From a virus, in the IMG/VR virus record IMGVR_UViG_3300041583_000163, positions 1 through 57,957 of that record: a stretch of 57,957 bases of DNA; one strand, given 5' to 3'. The notes beneath the pieces were generated by a model, which saw nothing but the letters and a program-made list of their open reading frames with translations, had not been told where the DNA came from and ran no database searches. This document shows positions 41,792 through 50,721 of the stretch, piece after piece. Within the stretch, counting starts at the first letter, position 1; each line of letters begins with the position of its first letter. A program made the translations under genes and the position numbers.

Positions 41792-42042
41792 CACAGCGTT
41801 TTGCCGCCGGCCGACGAGCACATGGTTTTTGCGCCACCTGCTCCTTTCGGTACTTGCTGTCAGACTTGAGAGAGAACATCGTGCGTGGACGCCCAACAGG
41901 CGTGCTGGCATGTCCGACGTGTTACGACCCAGACCATCCTCAAAACTGGCTGGGGAGTTTCCCCGTTGATGATCCCCAGGCGCTTCGACGCCCCCGTCCC
42001 GATCCCGCGCTCGAAGCGTCGCGGGAAATTCCACCAAGTTAG
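41788..42042 (+). CDS. Zinc-ribbon phage protein (84 aa)
   Basis: Two cysteine pairs (CATC and CPTC, about 30 residues apart) make a zinc ribbon; CYDPDHPQNWLGSFPVDDPQ is a pattern I have seen in many podoviruses next to adaptor genes. Role unknown. Overlaps the adaptor stop as ATGA. Confidence 0.87.
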   Translation: MTQRFAAGRRAHGFCATCSFRYLLSDLRENIVRGRPTGVLACPTCYDPDHPQNWLGSFPVDDPQALRRPRPDPALEASREIPPS

Positions 42043-42050
42043 GGTTTACC

Positions 42051-42479
42051 ATGATGCACGACATGAAGAAGATGAAAGCTGGCGGCATGACCAAGATGAA
42101 AGCCGGCGGCATGACCAAGATGAAAGCCGGCGGCATGACCAAGATGGCCATGGGCGGTACCGCGATGATGCCTAAAATGAAAGCTGGTGGCGCCACCCAC
42201 AAGATGCCTGATGGCAAGATGATGGCGGGCAAAATGCACAAGATGAAGGCTGGCGGTATGGCCGAGAAGACCGTGAACAAGATGCCAGATGGCTCGATGA
42301 TGGCGGGCAAAATGCACAAGATGAAGGCTGGCGGTATGGCCGAGAAGACCGTGAACAAGCACGAGTCGCGGCTGCACCCTGGCAAGACAATGACCAAGAT
42401 GGCCATGGGCGGTGGTATCAAGATGCGTGGTACTGGTGCAGCTACCAAAGGCACCAAGTCCCGTGGGCCAATGGCATAA
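42051..42479 (+). CDS. Methionine/lysine/glycine repeat protein
   Basis: 142 residues made mostly of KMKAGG-type units. Two tandem 26-residue units (KMPDG, MMAGKMHKMKAGG, MAEKTVN) come from near-identical 78-base repeats. About a fifth is methionine and a fifth lysine. No known domain. It may bind DNA or membranes by charge, or form part of the virion interior; I cannot say more. Confidence 0.85.
   Translation: MMHDMKKMKAGGMTKMKAGGMTKMKAGGMTKMAMGGTAMMPKMKAGGATHKMPDGKMMAGKMHKMKAGGMAEKTVNKMPDGSMMAGKMHKMKAGGMAEKTVNKHESRLHPGKTMTKMAMGGGIKMRGTGAATKGTKSRGPMA
42201..42356 (+). repeat. Two tandem 78-base repeats
   Basis: Copies at 42201-42278 and 42279-42356 differ at a few bases only. They code for the 26-residue units of the methionine/lysine/glycine protein. 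Confidence 0.92.
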
Positions 42480-42491
42480 GAGGCGCCCCCA

Positions 42492-43187
42492 GTGAACTAC
42501 ACAGATCTTTCGGCCAGCATTCGCGCCTACACAGAAAACGACTTCCCGGACTCGTTGCGGGCGGATGGTACGTTTTTCAGCACCGAGCAGCAGATCAATC
42601 TGTTTATCGTGCAGGCCGAGCAGCGCATATTCAACAACATTCAGTTCCCCTCGCTTCGCAAAAACGTGACGGGTACGGTGAACATGAATAGTAAATATGT
42701 GGCCTGCCCGCTGGACTTTTTGGCGGTGTATTCACTGGCGGTTATTGATGCTACGGGGCAGTACACGTTCCTGATCAACAAAGATGTGAACTACATCCGA
42801 GAGGCGTACCCGAACCCGACGGCGACAGGTCTGCCCAAGTACTACGCGTTGTTTGGCCCTGCGGTCTCGGGAGTGGTCATCACGCCCGAGCTGACCTTCA
42901 TCCTCGGCCCGACCTCAGACGCCAGCTACGTCTCCGAGCTGCACTATTTTTACTATCCAGAATCCATCACAACGGCCGGAACTTCCTGGCTAGGTGATAA
43001 TATCGACTCAGTCTTGCTGTATGGGGCGCTGGTAGAGGCATACACATTCATGAAGTCTGAGGTCGACATCGTCACGGGCATCGACGCCAAGTACAAGGAA
43101 GCGCTCAACTTGGCCAAGCGTCTCGGGGATGGTTTAGAGCGGGGCGATGCTTACCGCAACGGGCAAGCCCGAGTTCGGGTCACCTGA
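42492..43187 (+). CDS. Neck or adaptor protein candidate, SU10-adaptor-like
   Basis: 231 residues from GTG 42492, starting MNYTDLSASIRAYTENDFPD. It contains FIVQAEQRIFNNIQFPSLRK and a later YGALVEAYTFMK. It looks like the adaptor proteins of phage SU10 and marine podoviruses. It would join head and tail. Confidence 0.85.
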   Translation: MNYTDLSASIRAYTENDFPDSLRADGTFFSTEQQINLFIVQAEQRIFNNIQFPSLRKNVTGTVNMNSKYVACPLDFLAVYSLAVIDATGQYTFLINKDVNYIREAYPNPTATGLPKYYALFGPAVSGVVITPELTFILGPTSDASYVSELHYFYYPESITTAGTSWLGDNIDSVLLYGALVEAYTFMKSEVDIVTGIDAKYKEALNLAKRLGDGLERGDAYRNGQARVRVT

Positions 43188-43218
43188 GTACCTCGCAATC
43201 GAATATAAGGACTCACTG

Positions 43219-43410
43219 ATGCTGATCACCACCACACACGGCCCCATGGACGACGCGCTGCTTGAGCGCAAGACGGGCGTAGTAGACAACGAAATCGAGT
43301 GTACAGACTGGACCGAGTACTGGTTGTCTGGTGAGCTGGTACACCGCTCAGTGCATGTTCGATTGAAGACGTCCCCCGTGCTGTTCGCTGAAGCGGCAGC
43401 TATTGCATAA
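43219..43410 (+). CDS. Conserved small phage protein (63 aa)
   Basis: MLITTTHGPMDDALLERKTG and WTEYWLSGELVHRSVHVRLK form a pattern that recurs in podoviruses near neck genes. ATG 43219 has TAAGGA before it; the longer frame has none. Role unknown. Confidence 0.83.
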   Translation: MLITTTHGPMDDALLERKTGVVDNEIECTDWTEYWLSGELVHRSVHVRLKTSPVLFAEAAAIA

Positions 43411-43421
43411 AGGAAAATACC

Positions 43422-43901
43422 ATGGCAAATACCCAGGCGATGACCACGTCGTTCCTTCGAGAACTGCTGACGGCCACCCACAACTTCAGCACAGTCAACG
43501 TGGCCCACACTGCCGACACGGTGGACTCCTTCAAGGCAGCGCTGTTTGTTACCACTGCCACGATCAATGCGGCCACTACGGCATATTCGACGACCAACGA
43601 AGTCACAGGCACCGGCTACACAGCGGGCGGTGTGGCTGTCACAAACTCCACGAATCCGCTGGGCGCTAACACTTCGGCAACTGCAGGGGTTGCGTACTGG
43701 ACACCCGGAGCATCTATTTCCTACACGGACGTGACGCTCTCAACTGCTTTTGACACGGTGTTGATTTACAACTCCTCGCAAGGCAACCGGGCGGTTAGCG
43801 TTCACACCTTTGGCTCGCAGACAGTTACTGCGGGGACCTTTACGCTGACCATGCCCGCGAACTCGGCAACTTTGGGCTTGCTCCGTCTAGCCACAACGTA
43901 A
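43422..43901 (+). CDS. Beta-rich structural protein (159 aa)
   Basis: Begins MANTQAMTTSFLRELLTATH; rich in threonine, alanine and glycine, ending LTMPANSATLGLLRLATT. Likely a tail or fibre component. Similar proteins occur beside fibre genes in related phages. Confidence 0.83.
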   Translation: MANTQAMTTSFLRELLTATHNFSTVNVAHTADTVDSFKAALFVTTATINAATTAYSTTNEVTGTGYTAGGVAVTNSTNPLGANTSATAGVAYWTPGASISYTDVTLSTAFDTVLIYNSSQGNRAVSVHTFGSQTVTAGTFTLTMPANSATLGLLRLATT

Positions 43902-43911
43902 GGGGTAGGAC

Positions 43912-44490
43912 ATGGCACTCGGCTGGGGTGACAACGCGTGGGGGGATAACGGCTGGGGCGGTACGCTGGAGATCTCCGGCGTTTCTGCTGCGGCTGCGCC
44001 GGGTGGTACTGGGACCTCCACGGCCCTCTCAATACTGGGCACCCAGGCCGCAGGCAGTGTTGGCTCGGTAGCATCGAGTGCTGTCGTCGCGCTTAGCGGC
44101 GTTCAGGCCAACGGGTTTGCAGGCACACCAAGCACGGCCCGCACCGTAGCACTTTCTGGCAATCAGGCAGCGGCCGAGGTAGGAACAGCAGCACCAGTAC
44201 GTACGCGCAGCCTCTCGGGTGTGCAAGCCACAGGGCTAATCGGGCAGCTAACTGCTACTCAGGGCGTCCAGGCACGTGCCGCTGTCGGAACGGTGGGCAC
44301 CAATGTATTCGTGGCGCTGACGGGTGTCGCCGGCACAGGTGCAGCGGGTAGCTTGCAGGTGCAGCGCACAAACGCGATACTGGGTCAGATAGCCGCCGGC
44401 GCTGCTGCGCGGGTAGGGGTCGACAACTGGATTCTCATTGACAACACGCAGGACCCCGGCTGGGTGGTGTTCGACACCAGCATAATTTAG
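43912..44490 (+). CDS. Repeat-rich fibre-like protein (192 aa)
   Basis: After MALGWGDNAWGDNGWGGTLE come about six loose repeats of the type LSGVQATGxxG (period near 22), without charged residues. This is like glycine/alanine-rich fibre shafts. The C-terminus (NTQDPGWVVFDTS) may be a cap. Confidence 0.83.
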   Translation: MALGWGDNAWGDNGWGGTLEISGVSAAAAPGGTGTSTALSILGTQAAGSVGSVASSAVVALSGVQANGFAGTPSTARTVALSGNQAAAEVGTAAPVRTRSLSGVQATGLIGQLTATQGVQARAAVGTVGTNVFVALTGVAGTGAAGSLQVQRTNAILGQIAAGAAARVGVDNWILIDNTQDPGWVVFDTSII

Positions 44491-44498
44491 GAAGCAAA

Positions 44499-45440
44499 AT
44501 GGCAAGTACCTACTCCCCCGACCTCCGCATAGAGCTGATTGGTACTGGTGACCAAGCAGGAAACTGGGGTTCCACGACCAACACCAACTTAGGCACTCTG
44601 ATTGAGAAAGCCATTGTGGGCGTAGCCGCTGTGTCGGTTGTAGCAACGCCGCAGGCACTTACAGCCGCAAACGGTCTGGCAGATCAGGCGCGGCAGGCCA
44701 CGCTGGTGCTGACGACAACCACCACTGCAGACTTCTCGGTACTCGCACCCCCCACGCCCAAGCAGTACGTGGTGTACAACAACACGGCATACGTAGCCAC
44801 GCTGGGCAACGCTACAGCAGTTAACGGAACGACCCCCGCAGGCGGAGCCACAGTCACGGTGGCAGCGGGCAAGATCGCTAGTTTGTGGACAGATGGCACA
44901 AACTTCTTTGGGCAGAACACTGTTGCCGGGGATGTTACGCTTGCTGGGGTTCAGACGCTGACGAATAAAACGCTTGCTTTTGCCGCCAACACATTGACAG
45001 GTGTTGCGTCCACGGGGGCCAATACCTTCACAGGCGCGCAGATACTGTCGGATCAGAGGTTGTCGCGCTCTTTGTTGATCGACACAGGCTACCCGGTTCT
45101 TGACAAGGGTAACTCCGGTACAGCCACGCAGACGTATGACTATACACAGGGCAGCATTCAGACAGCTACCGCCACGGGTTCGCACACGGTAGCGTTTAGC
45201 AACTTCCCACCCACAGGCAATCTTGGCGAGTTGCTGTTTATTCTGACTAACGGGGGCGCGTTCACCGTCACGTGGCCCGGTAGCATTTTGTGGATGAAGC
45301 CCGATGGCACGACTACTTCTTCCATCTCGGTGTATTTGGCGGCTAACAGTGGCCGGACAGCTCTGCAGACATCGGGAGTGGACCAGTTCTTTTTCTGGAC
45401 CAGAAACGCCGGGACTACTGTCTACGGGAAGTTGATATGA
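44499..45440 (+). CDS. Tail fibre-like protein (313 aa)
   Basis: Starts MASTYSPDLRIELIGTGDQA and continues GNWGSTTNTNLGTLIEKAI, a sequence known at the N-terminus of many phage fibre proteins that attach to the tail. The rest is beta-rich with a likely C-terminal domain. It overlaps the propeller-like gene as ATGA. Confidence 0.87.
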   Translation: MASTYSPDLRIELIGTGDQAGNWGSTTNTNLGTLIEKAIVGVAAVSVVATPQALTAANGLADQARQATLVLTTTTTADFSVLAPPTPKQYVVYNNTAYVATLGNATAVNGTTPAGGATVTVAAGKIASLWTDGTNFFGQNTVAGDVTLAGVQTLTNKTLAFAANTLTGVASTGANTFTGAQILSDQRLSRSLLIDTGYPVLDKGNSGTATQTYDYTQGSIQTATATGSHTVAFSNFPPTGNLGELLFILTNGGAFTVTWPGSILWMKPDGTTTSSISVYLAANSGRTALQTSGVDQFFFWTRNAGTTVYGKLI

Positions 45441-46447
45441 GTCTTTTGCAGTTAACGTCACTGGGGGTTGTTGCTAAAAAAATCGACATAGCAATAGCAC
45501 ACAATAGTGCCCCCTTTATTTCAGTCTACCCTTGGTCTTCTGGGTTCGGCACCAAGTACGCCAACCCGTCAACAGCAGTTCCAAGTGCCGGGCTTGGCGT
45601 GGCTTTCAGCCCTTCTGGCAATGACATAGCAATAGCACACATTGATGCCCCCAACATCTCAGTTTACCCTTGGTCTTCTGGGTTTGGTACTAAGTACGCC
45701 AACCCCTCAACAGCGATCCCAAATGTCGGGCTTGGCGTGGCTTTCAGCCCTTCTGGCAATGACATAGCAATAGCACACATTGGTGCCCCCAACATTTCAG
45801 TCTACCCTTGGTCTTCTGGGTTCGGCACCAAGTACGCCAACCCGTCAACAGCGATCCCAAGTGCCGGGCGTGGCGTGGCTTTCAGCCCTTCTGGCAATGA
45901 CATAGCAATAGCACACGATATTGCCCCCAACATTTCAGTCTACCCTTGGTCTTCTGGGTTCGGCACCAAGTACGCCAACCCGTCAACAGCAGTTCCAAGT
46001 AACGGGCTTGGCGTGGCTTTCAGCCCTTCTGGCAATGACATAGCAATAGCACACGAGGGTGCCCCCTTTATTTCAGTCTACCCTTGGTCTTCTGGGTTCG
46101 GCACCAAGTACGCCAACCCCTCAACAGCGATCCCAAATATCGGGAATGGCGTGGCTTTCAGCCCTTCTGGCAATGACATAGCAATAGCACACAATAGTGC
46201 CCCCAACATTTCAGTCTACCCTTGGTCTTCTGGGTTCGGCACCAAGTACGCCAACCCGTCAACAGCGATCCCAAGTGCCGGGCGTGGCGTGGCTTTCAGC
46301 CCTTCTGGCAATGACATAGCAATAGCACACAATGATGCCCCCAACATCTCAGTTTACCCTTGGTCTTCTGGGTTCGGCACCAAGTACGCCAACCCGTCAA
46401 CAGCAGTTCCAAGTAACGGGGTTGGTGTGGCTTTCAGCCCTTCTTAA
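45437..46447 (+). CDS. Seven-repeat beta-propeller candidate, likely receptor-binding
   Basis: 336 residues. After about 15 leader residues, the whole protein is seven units of 46 residues (138 bases), each of the form DIAIAH-xx-AP-x-ISVYPWSS, GFGTKYANPSTA, then a variable P-x-x-G-x-G and VAFSPS. Seven WD40-like units of this length fit a seven-bladed beta-propeller. The units are nearly identical in DNA, while the changes fall in two short places per unit. It lies between tail-fibre genes and the fibre-assembly-like genes, so it is probably a tip or receptor-binding protein. The fold is inferred from repeat number and length. Confidence 0.88.
   Translation: MSLLQLTSLGVVAKKIDIAIAHNSAPFISVYPWSSGFGTKYANPSTAVPSAGLGVAFSPSGNDIAIAHIDAPNISVYPWSSGFGTKYANPSTAIPNVGLGVAFSPSGNDIAIAHIGAPNISVYPWSSGFGTKYANPSTAIPSAGRGVAFSPSGNDIAIAHDIAPNISVYPWSSGFGTKYANPSTAVPSNGLGVAFSPSGNDIAIAHEGAPFISVYPWSSGFGTKYANPSTAIPNIGNGVAFSPSGNDIAIAHNSAPNISVYPWSSGFGTKYANPSTAIPSAGRGVAFSPSGNDIAIAHNDAPNISVYPWSSGFGTKYANPSTAVPSNGVGVAFSPS
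45485..46446 (+). repeat. Seven near-identical 138-base tandem repeats
   Basis: The start gacatagcaatagcacac recurs at 45485, 45623, 45761, 45899, 46037, 46175 and 46313, exactly 138 bases apart. The last unit ends at the stop codon. Confidence 0.97.
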
Positions 46448-46450
46448 AAA

Positions 46451-46762
46451 ATGAACAAACAAGAAACACTAAAAACATCTTTGCAGCAACGCAAAGAAGA
46501 GATATTCGGTTACCAACTGAACATCGACAACTACACATTGATGGTTTCAAGGCTCCCATCCGTCTGGCCTGAAGACATGCTCAAATTCCGAGGGGCCGAT
46601 CTTGCCACGCTGGTCGCCAACATTCAGGACGAAGCGCAGATCATGCTGGTAGCAGACCTTATCTTTCGAGACAAGCTAGCAGCCACACTGATGACCGAAA
46701 AGCTGGAGCAGCGAAAAGCACTGTTGGTGCGCGACATTCTGGCTGAACAAATTAAGGACTAA
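46451..46762 (+). CDS. Conserved protein next to tail-fibre genes (103 aa)
   Basis: Begins MNKQETLKTSLQQRKEEIFG; helical, ending EQRKALLVRDILAEQIKD. It starts three bases after the propeller gene's stop. It may assist fibre assembly. The family is common in phages but I know no role. Confidence 0.8.
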   Translation: MNKQETLKTSLQQRKEEIFGYQLNIDNYTLMVSRLPSVWPEDMLKFRGADLATLVANIQDEAQIMLVADLIFRDKLAATLMTEKLEQRKALLVRDILAEQIKD

Positions 46763-46764
46763 AT

Positions 46765-47256
46765 ATGTTTTACATACGACTTGCCGACAACAAATATCCG
46801 CTCACGGAGACGCAAGTCCGTGCCGCGTTCCCCAACACGAGTTTTCCCAAAGACCTGGGTGAGCCTGAAGGGTACGCCGCCATTGTGTTCAAGCCTGCGC
46901 CAGCAGTCGATCAGACCCTTCAGCAGGTAGTTGAGACAACCCCAGCGCTCGTTAACGGCGAGTACGCCCAGCAGTGGCGTGTGCTGAACCTGACTGCCGA
47001 AGACGTAGAAGCCAAGCGCCTTGCATCAGTCCCTGCGACCGTGACACCAAGGCAGATTCGACAGGCCCTGAGCGCATTCGGGCTGCGCTCCGCAGTAGAA
47101 GACGCTGTGGCGGCCGGCAGTTTAGATCTTCAGGATTGGTGGAACTACGCAAGTGAGTTAGAGCGCAGCAACACGCAGGTCAACGCCATGGCCACGAGTT
47201 TAGGAATCACCTCCTTGCAGCTGGACGATCTGTTCGTAGCCGCCAGCAAGATCTGA
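46765..47256 (+). CDS. Tail-fibre assembly-like protein (163 aa)
   Basis: Begins MFYIRLADNKYPLTETQVRA, with FPNTSFPKDL, an N-terminal domain common in phage fibre-assembly or chaperone-type proteins. A helical C-terminal half (TPRQIRQALSAFGLRSAVED) is like DUF4376-type regions. The function is inferred from family context. Confidence 0.83.
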   Translation: MFYIRLADNKYPLTETQVRAAFPNTSFPKDLGEPEGYAAIVFKPAPAVDQTLQQVVETTPALVNGEYAQQWRVLNLTAEDVEAKRLASVPATVTPRQIRQALSAFGLRSAVEDAVAAGSLDLQDWWNYASELERSNTQVNAMATSLGITSLQLDDLFVAASKI

Positions 47257-47263
47257 GGTTAAG

Positions 47264-47740
47264 ATGATCCCATTACTCCCCGCTATTCTCTCCACGCTGC
47301 TGGCGAACAACCTGCCGAAAGTGGCGCAGGCGGTGCTGGACAGGGGTCTGGACTACGTGCAAGAAAAGACTGGCATCGAGATCAAGCCTGATATGTCGGG
47401 CGAGGAGATCACAGCGCTGCGTGATGCCGCCCAGAAGCACGTCGAGCTGGCCAACCAGGACCGCGCAGATGCCCGCGCCATGCAGGTGGCTGCACTGCAG
47501 CAAGAAGACAGCTTCTCCAAGCGCTTCGTAATGTACCTCACCATCTTCTGGTCCGTGGTGTCTTCGCTCTACATCGCGGGTATCACATTCATCGAGCTGC
47601 CTATAGCCAGCACACGCTTCGCAGACACGATCCTTGGTTTTCTGCTGGGCACAGTCATTAGCGCCTTCGTGCAGTTCTGGGTGGGTTCATCCAACGGCAG
47701 CCACAAGAAGACTGACCTCATGGGCGGAGGCCGAAAATGA
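47264..47740 (+). CDS. Holin candidate, 3TM-holin-like
   Basis: 158 residues. Membrane helices at about 92-113 (MYLTIFWSVVSSLYIAGITF) and 122-142 (ILGFLLGTVISAFVQFWVG); the N-terminal part is amphipathic. It directly precedes and overlaps (ATGA) the endolysin gene, as holins do. It would time lysis by opening the inner membrane. Confidence 0.85.
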   Translation: MIPLLPAILSTLLANNLPKVAQAVLDRGLDYVQEKTGIEIKPDMSGEEITALRDAAQKHVELANQDRADARAMQVAALQQEDSFSKRFVMYLTIFWSVVSSLYIAGITFIELPIASTRFADTILGFLLGTVISAFVQFWVGSSNGSHKKTDLMGGGRK

Positions 47741-48405
47741 TCCCTTTGAGCCCGGATCAGTTGATGCTGGCCACGGGGTCGAACCGCGCCAACGCGGAGT
47801 TGTTTCTGCCCTTCTTGCAGGGCACCTGCAAAGCCTATGACATCACGAGCCCACTGCGTGTCGCGGCGTTCCTGAGCCAGATCGGGCACGAGTCTGGTGG
47901 GCTATCCCAGCTCGAAGAGAACCTGAACTACTCGGCCATGGGCCTTGCGGCCACATGGCCCACACGCTTTGCACAACGCGACATGTCGGGTGCCTACCTG
48001 AAAGACGCCAAAGGGCGCCACCTGCCGACGGAGCGCGCGCGACTGTTTCATCGCAAGCCCGAGATGATTGCAAACTCCGTGTACGCCAACCGAATGGGCA
48101 ATGGCTCCGAGGAGTCTGGCGACGGATGGCGCCACCGGGGCTTCGGCCTGAAACAGCTGACTGGCAAGAACAACCAGCGTGCGTGCGGGCGCGCCATTGG
48201 GGAGAACTTTGAACTACACCCCGAGCGCTTGATGCTGCCAGTGAACGCGGCACTTTCTGCTGGATGGTTCTGGTCGGTGAACAAGCTTAACCGGCTGGCT
48301 GACACTGGTGATGTCCGAGGGATGACGCTCGCAATCAATGGCGGTACTATAGGGCTTGCCCAGCGCGAGGCGCTGTACCAGCAGGCGCTTCCTGCGTTCG
48401 CATAA
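47737..48405 (+). CDS. Endolysin, GH19 chitinase-like
   Basis: 222 residues. AFLSQIGHESGGLSQLEENL holds the family's catalytic glutamates, and GDGWRHRGFGLKQLTGKNNQ is the typical core. GH19 enzymes of phages cut peptidoglycan sugar bonds. No signal peptide is seen, so it depends on the holin. Confidence 0.93.
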   Translation: MIPLSPDQLMLATGSNRANAELFLPFLQGTCKAYDITSPLRVAAFLSQIGHESGGLSQLEENLNYSAMGLAATWPTRFAQRDMSGAYLKDAKGRHLPTERARLFHRKPEMIANSVYANRMGNGSEESGDGWRHRGFGLKQLTGKNNQRACGRAIGENFELHPERLMLPVNAALSAGWFWSVNKLNRLADTGDVRGMTLAINGGTIGLAQREALYQQALPAFA

Positions 48406-48413
48406 GGACCGTC

Positions 48414-50462
48414 ATGCCCCTTCAAAAACTTCAGCTGCGTCCAGGACTGGTGCGAGAGGGCACCTCTTTGTCAAACAAGGGGGGTTTTTTCGACGGGGAC
48501 AAGATCCGGTTTCGGTGGGGATACGCAGAAAAGATCGGTGGTTGGATAAGCGATACCGGGCGCGCTGACGCGACGCTGCAACCCCCAGTAAACCCTGCAC
48601 CACTTAGGCCCGCCTCTTTCTGGGGCATCTGCCGCTCACTTCGCGGGTGGCTCACGCTTGCAAACCTGAACCTGTTGGGGTTGGGCACTCACCTCAAGTA
48701 TTACATTCAGAACGGCCCTGGGGGCAGCTTCTACGACATCACACCACTCAGAGCCACCACGGCCGCAGGGGACGTCACATTCGCAGCCACCACGGGCTCC
48801 ACGACGCTCACGGTAACGAACACAACACACGGTGCCCAGGCTCATGATTTTGTGACTTTCAGCGACGCTGTGTCCTTGGGCGGCGTCATCACGGCGGGCG
48901 TTCTAAACGCAGAGTTTCAGGTCGTCTCGATACTCACAGGGGACACCTACACCGTGGTGGCAGGGGTTGCGGCGGATGCGAGTGATACGGGCGACGGAGG
49001 AGCCGCTGCTGTAGGCGCGTACCAAGTCACAACCGGGGGTGAAATATACACAGTCAATGTGGGCTGGGGTGCGGGCGGTTGGGGCGGTGTCAACACGGGG
49101 TTTGCGGCAACGGGCTGGGGGGACGCCTCGTTTGCAGGCTTGGGCATTGGCGCCCAGCTGCGCTTGTGGAGCGACAAAAACTTCGGTGAGAACTTGATAC
49201 TCAACTACCGAGGTGGCCCTTTGTACTTTTGGGCGGTCAACAACTCGCCCACCGTCTTTGATCGGGCGCAGACACTGGGGCCCGGCGCCAGCGTAGTGGT
49301 CAAGAACGTCCTGACAGGCTCGGGCACCACCACGGTATCCGTGGACACGTCTTGCCCGCTGATGGCCAACTATGTGATTGTCTCAGACTCATCGCGATTC
49401 ATCATCGCTTTCGGGTGCAACGACTACGGATCTACCGTACAGACGCCCATGCTTGTGCGCTGGTCGGATCAAGAAGACTTCTCGGTCTGGGCGCCTGCAA
49501 TAACCAATCAGGCCGGCAGCTACACGCTCAGCAGCGGCTCCACCATCATCACAGCGCTACAGACACGTCAGGAGATTCTGGTCTTCACAGATGCCTCGGT
49601 GTACGCCATGCAGTACCTGGGCCCGCCCTTTGTCTGGGGCTTTCAGCTGGTGGGCGATAACATCTCCATCATGGGTCCTAATGCGGCCGTTAGCGTCAAC
49701 AGCATTACGTACTGGATGGGTGTTGATAAGTTCTACACCTACTCGGGTCGGGTCGAGACACTCCCCTGTTCTGTGCGGCAGTACGTTTTTGATGATCTGA
49801 ACTTGGACCAGAAGTTTCAGTTCTTTGCAGGAACCAACGAGGGATACGACGAGGTTTGGTGGTACTACTGCTCCATTACGGGTGACAGTGGTCTGGGCAC
49901 TGCGGCAAATCCCAACACAGTGGTGGACCGATATGTGATTTACAACCACCTGGAACGCATCTGGTACTACGGAACCTTGAGCCGAACGGCGTGGTCTGAC
50001 GACCCGCTACGGAACACCCCTACGGCTTCGGGCTACAACGGCCAGCTTCTCTATCACGAGAACGGTGTTGATGATGGCACCACCTCCCCGGACAGCCCAA
50101 TTGTCTCGTACGTGGAGTCCTCGGACTTTGATATTGGAGACGGGCACAGCTACGGGTTTGCTTGGCGCATCGTGCCAGACATTTCTTTCGATGGGTCTTC
50201 GTCGGACAGCCCCACTGCCAACTTTACAATACGTCCTCGGCGAAACCCGGGTGCGGCGTATGGGCCGGACAACAACCCCAGCGTAACCAGCAAAAGCGAC
50301 TACCGCCAGCGCGGGAGCTACAAGGTACAGCTGTTCACGGAGATTGTCTACGTACGGGCTAGAGGCCGACAGCTTTCGCTCTCCGTGGGTTCTTCAGAGT
50401 TGGGCGTGAAGTGGCGGCTGGGCATCCCGAGACTTGACGTACGCCCTGACGGCAGAGCTTGA
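48414..50462 (+). CDS. Tail nozzle / tail tubular protein
   Basis: 682 residues. MPLQKLQLRPGLVREGTSLS, later RWSDQEDFSVWAP, VFTDASVYAMQYLGPPFVWG and YWMGVDKFYTYSG are typical of podovirus tail nozzle proteins (P22 gp10 / T7 gp12 type). It forms the tube below the adaptor. Length is normal. Confidence 0.9.
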   Translation: MPLQKLQLRPGLVREGTSLSNKGGFFDGDKIRFRWGYAEKIGGWISDTGRADATLQPPVNPAPLRPASFWGICRSLRGWLTLANLNLLGLGTHLKYYIQNGPGGSFYDITPLRATTAAGDVTFAATTGSTTLTVTNTTHGAQAHDFVTFSDAVSLGGVITAGVLNAEFQVVSILTGDTYTVVAGVAADASDTGDGGAAAVGAYQVTTGGEIYTVNVGWGAGGWGGVNTGFAATGWGDASFAGLGIGAQLRLWSDKNFGENLILNYRGGPLYFWAVNNSPTVFDRAQTLGPGASVVVKNVLTGSGTTTVSVDTSCPLMANYVIVSDSSRFIIAFGCNDYGSTVQTPMLVRWSDQEDFSVWAPAITNQAGSYTLSSGSTIITALQTRQEILVFTDASVYAMQYLGPPFVWGFQLVGDNISIMGPNAAVSVNSITYWMGVDKFYTYSGRVETLPCSVRQYVFDDLNLDQKFQFFAGTNEGYDEVWWYYCSITGDSGLGTAANPNTVVDRYVIYNHLERIWYYGTLSRTAWSDDPLRNTPTASGYNGQLLYHENGVDDGTTSPDSPIVSYVESSDFDIGDGHSYGFAWRIVPDISFDGSSSDSPTANFTIRPRRNPGAAYGPDNNPSVTSKSDYRQRGSYKVQLFTEIVYVRARGRQLSLSVGSSELGVKWRLGIPRLDVRPDGRA

Positions 50463-50466
50463 CACC

Positions 50467-50721
50467 ATGCCAACACCACAGAAAATAGCCCCACCGCAGC
50501 TGCCCGTAGCGCCTTTGGAATACGACCGGAGGTACATGGAGCAGCTGCTGAATTCGCTGCGGATCTACTTCAACCAACTGAGTAGCGTGTCCGCGCTGAG
50601 TGCCGCCGCCCTGAATCTTGACTTGCGAACGCTGCCTACCGAAGCGGCGCTGGCCACACTGCGCAGCGGGGACGTGTACCGAGACACGACCGCAGGTGAC
50701 GTGCTCAAGATTAAGACCTAA
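50467..50721 (+). CDS. Small conserved phage protein (84 aa)
   Basis: MPTPQKIAPPQLPVAPLEYD and YMEQLLNSLRIYFNQL form a known phage pattern: a proline-rich start, a helix, and a short hydrophobic end. It may be a fibre- or tail-attached protein. ATG 50467 is where the conserved part begins. Confidence 0.82.
   Translation: MPTPQKIAPPQLPVAPLEYDRRYMEQLLNSLRIYFNQLSSVSALSAAALNLDLRTLPTEAALATLRSGDVYRDTTAGDVLKIKT

Noticed and set aside
45485-46446. CRISPR-like array
   Set aside because: Units are 138 bases, wholly coding and in frame, with no spacer structure.
45437-46447. Diversity-generating retroelement variable region
   Set aside because: No reverse transcriptase, template repeat or adenine-biased changes are visible.
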